Part shown: positions 27,952 through 35,808 of the stretch, in pieces
Layout: each line of letters begins with the position of its first letter
How positions within the stretch are numbered: position 1 is the first letter of the stretch
Source: Lactococcus garvieae
GTDB taxonomy: Bacteria; Bacillota; Bacilli; Lactobacillales; Streptococcaceae
Assembly: GCF_016758115.1 (NCBI RefSeq)
Contig: NZ_WIVG01000022.1
Location: forward strand, 1 to 35,808
Direction: 5' to 3'
DNA: 35,808 nucleotides
The notes under the pieces: model-generated
What the model was told of the DNA's origin: nothing
Seen by the model: the letters and a program-made list of their open reading frames with translations, nothing else
Databases searched by the model: none
Program-made: the position numbers and the translations under genes

Positions 27952-27981
27952 ATCAAAAATCAGTAAACACTGATTTTTGAT
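27952..27981 (+). terminator. Strong hairpin after WxL protein 4
   Basis: ATCAAAAATCAGT pairs over 13 bases without mismatch with ACTGATTTTTGAT around the loop AAAC. There is no T run beyond the stem, so it may be a partial terminator or a processing and stability element splitting expression of the operon. Confidence 0.6.
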
Positions 27982-28104
27982 GCTATTGGGAAAGAGATTA
28001 AGAGTTAAACCTTGTCTTAAGGGAGTTGTTCTTCCAAGTTTTGACGAACATACTTAATCTTTTTCTCGATAGAGGATTTGAGAATAGGAGATAGAAAGGT
28101 GCTA

Positions 28105-28737
28105 ATGTTAAAAAAATTATATTATGTAGGATTAGCTGCTTTGCTGGCAAGTGGGCCAGGAGAGCGGGCTATTGCTGCGGAATTTGATCCTGAAACACAG
28201 TTAGACGGCAGAGCCAGTGTGGACGTTTCTGCATCTGTTCCTGAGAATGAGCGTTTGCGCCTACTTAAAACACCAGATATTGACTTTGGACGAGTGACTT
28301 TCCATGATGAGTTAGTGGCCGATTTACTCTTTGAAGCCTCTGTTTCTAACGCCTTTGAAATCCTCAATATCACAGGAAGTGGTGCGGGTTTTCATGTTAA
28401 TCAAAAATATTCTCATTTTACTGCAAGTTTGGAAAACGGCTCTGCTCCATATGTCTTACCTGTTCGCGCGATTGAACTCAGTGTTACAGGCGGACCAACT
28501 ACGATGATAAATGCGACAAACTCTATTGCGTATGGACTCCTTAATCCTGGACAACCTGAACCAGAATATGGCCCCATCGAGGCCCGGGTTTTGACTGGAT
28601 TACCTGATGCCAACGGCTTTCTAACTTCAGGTACTCTTCGGGCAGAAATGATTATTGATGGGAAACGTCTGAGCGAGATTGTACCAGAAGAAGAATATGA
28701 AGCGACGATCACCACAACGATCGTTTCAGGACTTTGA
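28105..28737 (+). CDS. Small WxL-like secreted protein lacking the Trp motif
   Basis: Start at the ATG at 28105 (AGAAAGG six bases before) rather than the in-frame TTG at 28078. The 210-residue protein has a signal peptide ending in AIAA (about 25), then an all-beta type sequence. Features echo the WxL proteins: PDIDFGRVTF resembles LSIDF-SN-xFG, and the C-terminus YEATITTTIVSGL aligns with Y-x-TITWSL of protein 4, with Thr in place of Trp. No WxL motif remains. It could be a fibre- or pilus-like subunit, or a WxL relative with a changed wall-binding face. No LPxTG. Function unknown. Confidence 0.65.
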   Translation: MLKKLYYVGLAALLASGPGERAIAAEFDPETQLDGRASVDVSASVPENERLRLLKTPDIDFGRVTFHDELVADLLFEASVSNAFEILNITGSGAGFHVNQKYSHFTASLENGSAPYVLPVRAIELSVTGGPTTMINATNSIAYGLLNPGQPEPEYGPIEARVLTGLPDANGFLTSGTLRAEMIIDGKRLSEIVPEEEYEATITTTIVSGL

Positions 28738-28779
28738 GAACACGTCAACATATTCAATATGTGTGGGGGATTTTAACCA

Positions 28780-31095
28780 ATGAAAAAACACAGAAAAAGC
28801 TCATGGATGTGTATGGAATTGTCTATATTGTCCGTAAAAAAACTCATAGTCTTATCTGCTTTGGCTTTCGGGCTCTTATTCATGGCGAAACCGACTACAG
28901 CTGCAGTTTTAACTGGTGGTGTACTGGGAGAAGATGAGTTCGGCCGTCCGCAAGTCACTTTTCAGACCGACAACTGGCGGGATATGATGGATACTTACCT
29001 AAGTCCACAGTTAAATTTGGCACCAATAAATGAGGGGAGTTCCCCAACGATAAGGGCTAACTTTACTGCAGGTAATCATGGAACAATTCGCTTTGAAGTA
29101 ACAGGAACTGTTTTTGGAAATAATGTTTGGTTGCAGATTATGGGAAATCAAGCTGCAGGAGGTTCGGTCAACCAAGATACCATTCGAGAAGGGCGGTCCT
29201 TATATATTGATGGTAACAGCAATACATTGTATTTTGACAATGATACGACACCAACAAATGGTAGTGGAGGTCGTGGGGATTCGAACGCACAGGGGACTGG
29301 AGGAGGTCCGCGTCGAGGCTGGTTTGCAGGTGTTCAAGGGCGGACAAGTAACCCAATATCAGGTTCTGTTGGAGTACCAGCACAGTCAAATGATACAGTC
29401 ACTATTACACCTGAAACACGCTTGACACTCGCTAATGCAACAGTAATCAATAGCATCACAGGAGGAGTTTTTCAAGCCCGGGGTCGTAATGTCAAGCCTA
29501 CTTTTACATATAAAGATGTAAGATACATTAATGGTGCAGGTACTACCAGTGCCACACCAATCTATGCTCACTATGCACATATAAATTTCTCAGGAACAAA
29601 CTATTTCCGAGTTTGGCAGTCTGGAACTGGGAACTTGACAGGAAGTGATAATCAGGGGGAATTTATAGAAGGCGGTGCACATGTGGAAGTCTTGGATGGT
29701 CACACTGCTCTAGACTACAATTGGGGGAATGATCAGCCTTTCTTTATGGAAGTGATCGATCGTTATCTTTTGAGATTGCATGAAGATGCTAAACTAACGA
29801 TGAACTTAGATACTTCTTATGCTATGTACTGGAGTCGGTCTCAGAGTCATTCAATTCATAATTTCACATGGGATTTTCAAAAAAATTCTGAGTTTTTAGT
29901 CACGTCTACTGCACGGACTGGGATTACAGGACTTAATACATGGTTTCAGCATGGCGACTATAGAACTTGGGATTTTAATATGGCAGAAGGTGCTCGCTTT
30001 ATCTCACACAACAGTTCACTTGTTATGAATATTGGTCGGAGTAATACGGGAGGCTTACCTGCGGGAAGCTCAGGTGGCTGGGGTGGATTTAATGGTGCTG
30101 TCCGGTGGAATTTTGGACCAGATAGTGAATTTATTATCAATAGTCCAGCAACTACACAAACAGCTAACAACGCCACCATAGCTGGAACACCAGGCGCAGG
30201 CTCAGAAATCGTTCTGAATAATGTCCGTTCATTTACGATAAACTCACGGAATACCAATACAGCTCAACCTGTTATTCATGCGAATGTTCGAAATTTTCCA
30301 ATTCGTATTTTGAAAGAGGGGGACAGCTATGATCATGATAACAATCCCTCTACGTCAGAGCTTGTTGGTGTCGGAAATGGTTTGAGGACACACTTATCGA
30401 CATATCATGAGCCTTTTGCTAATGTGTGGGATGGAAGTTTTGATACTGCTGATATCAATAGGAGAAACCTAGCTCAAACAGGAAACGATACCTTTGTAAG
30501 GGCAAATCATGGGACTATTATCAATATGACCAGTGTAGCAACAGGGGCTGGTGTACAGCAAGTTAACCTAGAGCCTAATAGGTTTACTGATGTGCAGAGG
30601 AACGCTCTACGGACCGCAGGCTATATTTCTTTCTTTAAGCCTCTGGGAGCCTTTATGCACCCGGACCTATCTAGTATGAATTCAACCTTTAGCATTGACC
30701 TAGCAAGCTTGCCTTTTGGGGGAGGCTTTGGCAACTGGTTAGAAAAAAATGAAACGAATCATCTTGTACTTGGGGATGACCGTGGACAAAAACCGAATTT
30801 TCATGTTACGGTAACCATGATAGAAAATAGATTTCCTGATGCCATTAAGTTTAGTTGGGTTGATTTTGAGGGGGAGCGAAGCAAGCCGCTTGAGTTAAAT
30901 ACTGCACACCCAGTGATTTCGATCACAGATAATAATCTGCCTAGTTTTGTTGAGGCGACAGGTTCTGGGACATTTTACAAAATCAACTTTGCTAAAGATA
31001 AGGGAGTACAGCTCCAAGCACGGAATAGTCTTCGCTTAGGCCAAACGCATGCAGGAATCTTTAGATACTCCATTAATGATGGACCTGGACTTTAA
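28780..31095 (+). CDS. Large secreted surface protein of the WxL cluster (pectate-lyase-like adhesin type)
   Basis: The 771-residue protein has a long N-region and signal peptide (hydrophobic core about 20-35, cleavage near TTAA at 41). The mature part is rich in Asn, Gly, Thr and Ser with repeated short strands (GxxxINS-GGVFQ, NFSGTNYFRV, KLTMNLDTSYAM, SEFLVTSTAR, SEFIINSPA), the pattern of the pectate-lyase-like adhesive domains seen in large WxL-cluster proteins of enterococci and lactobacilli. No LPxTG or membrane anchor. The C-terminus (AGIFRYSINDGPGL) looks like a WxL ending with Tyr in place of Trp. GGGGGA precedes the ATG. Probably an adhesin; ligand unknown. Confidence 0.75.
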   Translation: MKKHRKSSWMCMELSILSVKKLIVLSALAFGLLFMAKPTTAAVLTGGVLGEDEFGRPQVTFQTDNWRDMMDTYLSPQLNLAPINEGSSPTIRANFTAGNHGTIRFEVTGTVFGNNVWLQIMGNQAAGGSVNQDTIREGRSLYIDGNSNTLYFDNDTTPTNGSGGRGDSNAQGTGGGPRRGWFAGVQGRTSNPISGSVGVPAQSNDTVTITPETRLTLANATVINSITGGVFQARGRNVKPTFTYKDVRYINGAGTTSATPIYAHYAHINFSGTNYFRVWQSGTGNLTGSDNQGEFIEGGAHVEVLDGHTALDYNWGNDQPFFMEVIDRYLLRLHEDAKLTMNLDTSYAMYWSRSQSHSIHNFTWDFQKNSEFLVTSTARTGITGLNTWFQHGDYRTWDFNMAEGARFISHNSSLVMNIGRSNTGGLPAGSSGGWGGFNGAVRWNFGPDSEFIINSPATTQTANNATIAGTPGAGSEIVLNNVRSFTINSRNTNTAQPVIHANVRNFPIRILKEGDSYDHDNNPSTSELVGVGNGLRTHLSTYHEPFANVWDGSFDTADINRRNLAQTGNDTFVRANHGTIINMTSVATGAGVQQVNLEPNRFTDVQRNALRTAGYISFFKPLGAFMHPDLSSMNSTFSIDLASLPFGGGFGNWLEKNETNHLVLGDDRGQKPNFHVTVTMIENRFPDAIKFSWVDFEGERSKPLELNTAHPVISITDNNLPSFVEATGSGTFYKINFAKDKGVQLQARNSLRLGQTHAGIFRYSINDGPGL

Positions 31096-31140
31096 AAAGA
31101 AGATTATCTTTCTGAAAGACCTGAAAAGTGGCGGAGGATT

Positions 31141-31269
31141 ATGGAAAGAAAGAGTTTAAGACACAAGTTTTTCAAGCGCTTTAAGAATCAAAGTAATCGT
31201 AGTCGAGAAATTTATTTTTCTCGACTTTTTCATATAACATACAGCCATAATTCTCCCCTCCTTTTTTAG
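31141..31269 (+). CDS. Possible small basic peptide gene overlapping the terminator
   Basis: A 42-residue frame starts with ATG three bases after GGAGG and begins MERKSLRHKFFKRF, strongly basic, but then runs through the terminator hairpin at 31202-31231. The close spacing and the overlap argue against it. It could be a decayed gene end. No homologue recognised. Confidence 0.2.
   Translation: MERKSLRHKFFKRFKNQSNRSREIYFSRLFHITYSHNSPLLF
31202..31231 (+). terminator. WxL operon terminator
   Basis: The perfect stem AGTCGAGAAA / TTTCTCGACT is followed by TTTT. Its 30-base core differs by a single base in the loop from the terminator at 18336-18365. Confidence 0.85.
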
Positions 31270-31393
31270 CAGACTTTGTATAAAGAAAACACTCCATCTC
31301 GTATAGGATTTCGGAGGATGTCAAACATCTTTGTCATAAGCAACGGTTTACTTTATAATGTTGTTTAAATGACATTAACTTGTAACTTGACGA

Positions 31394-31421
31394 TTGAAAA
31401 ATGAGTAATTAATGATAAAAT
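31394..31421 (+). promoter_or_regulatory. Promoter of the activase-type gene
   Basis: The -35 is TTGAAA (31394-31399), the spacer 16 bases, the -10 TAAAAT (31416-31421) with an extended TGA in front. Confidence 0.6.
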
Positions 31422-31474
31422 AGACAATGAATAAGATAAGCAACAGCCTGTCAAATAGAGAAGGAAAAAATACT

Positions 31475-34400
31475 ATGAAAAATTATAAGGCTGGGATTGA
31501 TGTCGGTTCTACAACAGTAAAACTCGTTGTTTTTGATGAGGGTTTTCAACTCATTTTTAGCCGATATGAGCGCCATTTTTCAGATGTAAAAACCGCAACG
31601 ATAAAAGTATTAAAAGAATTATTGGAAGAACGAGGCGAGTGTTCACTTGACCTAGCAATCACAGGTTCAGGCGGGATGGGGCTTGCAGATGTGATTGATG
31701 TACCTTTTATTCAAGAAGTTATCGCAAGCTCGATTACTATCGAGAAATTTATCCCTGAAACAGATGTCATGATTGAACTTGGTGGAGAAGATGCCAAGAT
31801 GACATTCTTTGATGCAGGGACCCAAGAGCTTCGTATGAATGGCACTTGTGCTGGTGGGACGGGAGCTTTTATTGACCAGATGGCAGCTTTACTTAAAGTA
31901 GATGCTGCGGGTGTCAATACATTAGCCAAAGACTATGAAAAAATTTATCCCATCGCTAGCCGCTGTGGTGTTTTTGCCAAAACAGATGTTCAGCCTCTTC
32001 TTAATGAAGGAGTACGCAAAGAAGATATAGCCGCCTCAATCTTCCAAGCCGTGGTGAATCAAACGATTGCTGGGTTAGCATCGGGTCGTAAGATTACAGG
32101 AAAAATCGCTTTTCTCGGAGGACCGCTCTATTTCATGAGCGAATTGCGCAAGCGATTTATTGAAACTTTGGATATCGCAGAAGAGGATGTTATTTTTCCC
32201 GAAAATCCTCAACTTTTTGTGGCAATGGGAGCTGCGTTAGCTGAGGAAACAAGAACAAGTACGATTCGCACTTTAATAGACAATCTAGAAAATGACAATA
32301 GTGACAGCTTGATTCCGCAGGATACTTTAGATCGTCTTTTTGAAAATGAACAAGAATTAGCAGATTTTCGAGCACGTCATGCTAAGGCAAAAGCAAGCTA
32401 TAAAAAGCTTTCTGAACATCAAGGCGCAGCCTTTTTAGGAATTGATGCAGGATCAACTACCACAAAAATTGTGCTCATTGATGGCGAAGGACATATTCTT
32501 TTTGAGCACTATGGTTCAAATAATGGCGAACCTTTGGAGTCGGTCATTGCTGTCTTGAAAGAAGTTTATCGTTTACTACCGGAAGATGTTTATATTGCCA
32601 AATCTACAGTGACAGGCTATGGTGAACACCTGATTAAAGCTGCACTCCGAGTTGATTACGGTGAGGTTGAGACGATGGCGCACTATAAGGCAGCGGATTA
32701 TTTTAATCCTGGTGTCGACTTTATTTTAGATATTGGTGGCCAAGACATGAAAGCCATGCGTATCACTGACGGGGCTTTAAGCTCAATATCTTTAAACGAA
32801 GCGTGTTCTTCTGGTTGTGGTTCTTTCATTGAAACTTTCGCTCATTCTTTGAAATACGATGTGCGTGACTTTGCCGAAATCGCTTTATTAGCAAAACACC
32901 CAGTAAATCTTGGTTCACGTTGTACAGTCTTTATGAATTCAAAAGTGAAACAAGTGCAAAAAGAAGGGGCGACTGTAGGTGACATCTCTGCTGGTTTAAG
33001 TTACTCTGTCATCAAAAATGCCCTCTATAAAGTTATCAAAGTCAAACGTCCTGAAGAATTAGGAACAAAGATTGTCGTTCAAGGTGGAACTTTCTATAAT
33101 GAAGCTGTACTTCGTACTTTTGAAAAAATCTCCGAACGTGAAGTTGTCCGTCCTTCTATAGCAGGACTTATGGGCGCTTATGGCTGTGCTTTAATTTCAC
33201 TAGAAAAGGAAGAGTTTGGGCAAAAATCAAGAATTCTGAACTTGCACGATCTGGAAGCTTTCAGTACACAAAAAGAATTTATGGTTTGTGGCCTGTGTGA
33301 AAACCAGTGTAAAATGACGCTAACGGTCTTTAATGATGGCAGTAAGTTTGTTACAGGAAATCGCTGTGAACGGGGTGCAGAAAAAGCAACGCAAGTAAAA
33401 GTTGACAAACGTGATAAAAAGGTTAATCTTGTTGACTATAAATACAAGAAACTTTTCAAATACCGGAGCTTAACCAAGAAAAAACAGATCCGTGGAGAAA
33501 TAGGGATTCCGCGTGTCCTAAATATGTATGAAAATTATCCGCTCTGGCATACCATGTTAACGGATTTAGGTTTCCGAGTAGTATTATCCCCTAAGTCTGA
33601 TAAAGAACTTTTTGAAAAAGGAATTGAAACAATTCCTTCTGATACAGTTTGTTATCCTGCTAAGCTCTCACATGGACACATTATGTCCTTGATTCAAAAG
33701 GATGTTCCGGCTATCTTTTATCCTTCAGTGCTTTATGAACAAAAAGAACAGGCCCAAGCAGAAAATAATTATAACTGCCCGATTGTTCAGTCTTATCCCG
33801 AAGTGATTCGTAACAATATTGATGAAATTCGAGAAGGGAAGGTTAAATACCTTTAGCCATTTATTAATCTGGCGAATCCTGAAGGGGTAGCAGAAAATAT
33901 CCATAAAGCTTTGCTTGCCCAAGGTTTTACTGTAGACTTACCTGAAGTGAAAGCTGCGGTTTTCCACGGTTTTGAAGAAATGGAGAACTTCAAGCAAGAC
34001 ATCCGTGATAAGGCAGAAGAGTTGCTTATGCAGATTAACCTTAACAAGGAAAAAGCTATTGTTCTCTCAGGGCGTCCTTATCATTTGGACCCTGAAATTA
34101 ATCACGGCATTGCCGACATTATTACGCAAGAAGGCTTTCATGTTTTAACAGAGGACAGCATTGCGCATCTCGAAGAAGTTGCTGGGCTGCGCGTTGTCAA
34201 TCAATGGGTTTACCACTCACGCCTATATGCCGCAGCGCAGGTAGTGTGTAAAAATAAAAATTTGGAATTAGTGCAATTGAATTCATTTGGTTGTGGTTTG
34301 GATGCAGTGACAACGGACCAAGTGGAAGAAATTATGCGCAACCACAATAAACTCTATACAGTCCTTAAGATTGATGAAGGCTCAAACATGGGAGCAGTAC

Positions 34401-35734
34401 GTATCCGTCTACGTTCACTTAAGGCGGCAGTAGCCGAACGCAGTCGACACGCTGTTGAAGAAAATATCCAGATCAAAGAAATTGTTGAAACACATCCAGT
34501 CTTTACAAAAGAAATGGCTAAAAAACACACGCTCCTCATGCCCATGTTGTCGCCGATTCACCAAGAAGGCTTGCTTGAGAATGCTTTTGAAGCTTCAGGA
34601 TATAATGTGGTTGTGTTGCCGGAAACCCAAAGCTCGGTGAACAAGGGACTAAAATTTGTGAATAACGATTCTTGTTACCCTGCAATCATAACGATTGGTC
34701 AACTCATCGAAGCTCTCCAATCTGGCGAATATGATGTAAACAATACATCCGTCATGATGACCCAAACAGGTGGCGGATGTCGCGCAACAAACTATATTCC
34801 TTTACTCCGTAAGTCGCTTGTCGATGCTGGTTTTCCTCAAGTTCCAGTGGTGAGCTTATCCATGGGCAATCAAGGGACAGAGAAAGGCTTCAAGTTTACT
34901 GTGCCACTTTTGACTCGTTTTATGATTGCTGTGCTTTATGGTGACTTGTTTGAGCGCGTGGTTTATCGGACGCGACCTTATGAAGCTGAAGAAGGTTCAG
35001 TTAATGCGCTTCATGCGAAATGGTTAGCAAAAGCGCAACATAATGTTAAATCTGCTTCTATTTTTGAATTCAACAAGAACATGAAACAGATAATCAAGGA
35101 CTTTGATAATATCGAACTCCTTGATATTCAAAAACCTCGTGTGGGCGTTGTCGGTGAAATTCTGGTTAAATACAGCAAAACAGCCAACAACGATATTGTG
35201 AGTATTATCGAAGAAGAAGGCGGCGAAGCAGTTGTCCTAGATTTGATTGGCTTTATGAACTATTCTTTATACAATCAAATCTGGAAAACCGATGAGCTTG
35301 GCTTTGCAAAGAAAAATAAATTGATGGCAAAAGCTCTACTCTCTATTATTAATATGCTGGAAAAACCGATGGACAAGGCTTTGCGAGCGTCGGAACGCTT
35401 TGAGGGCATTGAGTCTATTTATGAAATTGCGGCCAATACAGAAGGTATCCTTTCAGTGGGAAATCACACAGGCGAAGGCTGGTTCTTGACAGGAGAAATG
35501 ATTGAGCTCTTGCAAAAAGGCGTTCAAAATATCGTCTGTCTTCAACCTTTTGGTTGTCTTCCCAACCATATCGTGGGTAAAGGTATGCTGAAAGAGTTAC
35601 GTCGGCAATATCCGGGAGCAAATATTAGCCCGATTGACTATGACCCCGGTGTTTCTGCGGTTAACCAGTTGAATCGGATTCGTTTGATGATGGCAACAGC
35701 TAAAAAGGCGATGAAGAAAGAAGTAACCGTTTAA
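31475..35734 (+). pseudogene. 2-hydroxyacyl-CoA dehydratase activase-type protein, interrupted by one in-frame TAG
   Basis: A single frame of 1419 codons is broken only by TAG at 33854-33856 (codon 794); the frame continues at once with PFINLANPEGVAENI. The N-terminal part has two ASKHA (BcrAD/BadFG) ATPase domains: GIDVGSTT with a GTCAGGTGAF Cys motif, then GIDAGSTT with ACSSGCGSF. A DUF2229-like region with Cys motifs (CGLCENQCK, SDTVCYPAK) follows. After the stop come NSFGCGLDA, NDSCYPA, GGCRATNY and LQPFGCLPNH. Members carry Fe-S clusters and are related to ATP-driven activators of 2-hydroxyglutaryl-CoA dehydratase; the role in lactic acid bacteria is not established. Start at the ATG at 31475 behind AGAAGG. 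Confidence 0.85.
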
Positions 35735-35808
35735 AATCAGTCAAGAAACAAGCATTCGTCATGAAATGCGGCTCTGTCAACTCTGCGGTGGTACTCGCTA
35801 AAAAATGA
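35735..35808. other. Window end, no feature
   Basis: The last 74 bases after the activase stop hold no recognisable gene or terminator within the window. Confidence 0.4.

Larger units (their letters stand above)
31096..31474 (+). other. Intergenic region between the WxL cluster and the activase gene
   Basis: This 379-base gap holds a possible 42-codon frame (31141-31269), a strong terminator hairpin inside it (31202-31231), a small GATGT/ACATC hairpin at about 31316-31329, and the promoter of the next gene. Nothing else was recognised. Confidence 0.5.

Noticed and set aside
31173-31187. cre-like AAGCGCTT palindrome
   Set aside because: Only about 11 of 14 consensus positions match and there is no promoter nearby.
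31387-31392. TTGACG as the -35 of the activase gene
   Set aside because: Spacing of 23 bases to the good -10 at 31416 is too long; TTGAAA at 31394 fits better.
33911-35734. Separate gene starting at TTG 33911
   Set aside because: It is in the same frame as the upstream part, lacks a good ribosome-binding site, and family-like sequence continues directly after the stop at 33854. It was annotated as the second half of one interrupted gene.

Overview
The window looks like a chromosomal segment of a low-GC lactic acid bacterium, most likely a Lactococcus of the garvieae/petauri/formosensis type. This rests on the pyrR-pyrP-pyrB-carA operon with no carB behind it, a four-domain ribosomal protein S1, a DexB-type glucosidase, WxL surface-protein genes, a lactococcin-972-type ABC cluster, and TGn extended -10 promoters at most operons. 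The species is inferred from gene content, not from a database search.

Layout. 1-3.8 kb: a DUF4931 (GalT/HIT-like) gene on the minus strand, divergent from mnmA (tRNA 2-thiolation), then rpsA. 3.9-5.9 kb: module A, a secreted permuted NlpC/P60 (YiiX-like) cysteine hydrolase followed by a membrane-anchored propeller-like protein. 6-7.6 kb: dexB. 7.8-12 kb: pyrimidine operon pyrR-pyrP-pyrB-carA, with a well-resolved PyrR attenuator in its leader. 12-15.2 kb: a lactococcin-972-like bacteriocin cluster (precursor, large membrane protein, ABC ATPase) under a promoter overlapped by a near-consensus CcpA site. 15.3-15.9 kb: bioY. 16.3-18.1 kb (minus): module B, a diverged second copy of the hydrolase-propeller pair, also with a near-perfect CcpA site. 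18.3-20 kb (minus): queA with a tightly coupled gene of unknown function. 20.2-21.7 kb: nagB with a NagR-like operator, then a TetR-family regulator with a perfect palindrome at its own promoter. 21.9-31.1 kb: a WxL cell-surface complex of two DUF916/DUF3324 anchors, four WxL proteins, a small WxL-like protein without the Trp motif, and a 771-residue surface protein. 31.5-35.7 kb: a 2-hydroxyacyl-CoA dehydratase activase-type gene split by one in-frame TAG.

The core is housekeeping (translation, tRNA modification, pyrimidine and amino-sugar metabolism) interleaved with secreted systems. The most promising under-described system is the twice-occurring pair of permuted NlpC/P60 hydrolase and membrane-tethered propeller. 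One copy sits next to the bacteriocin cluster and, like it, appears to be under carbon catabolite control. The WxL cluster has no LPxTG protein, and its last two products look like WxL-fold proteins that lost the tryptophan signature.

No rRNA, tRNA, insertion sequence or CRISPR array was seen.
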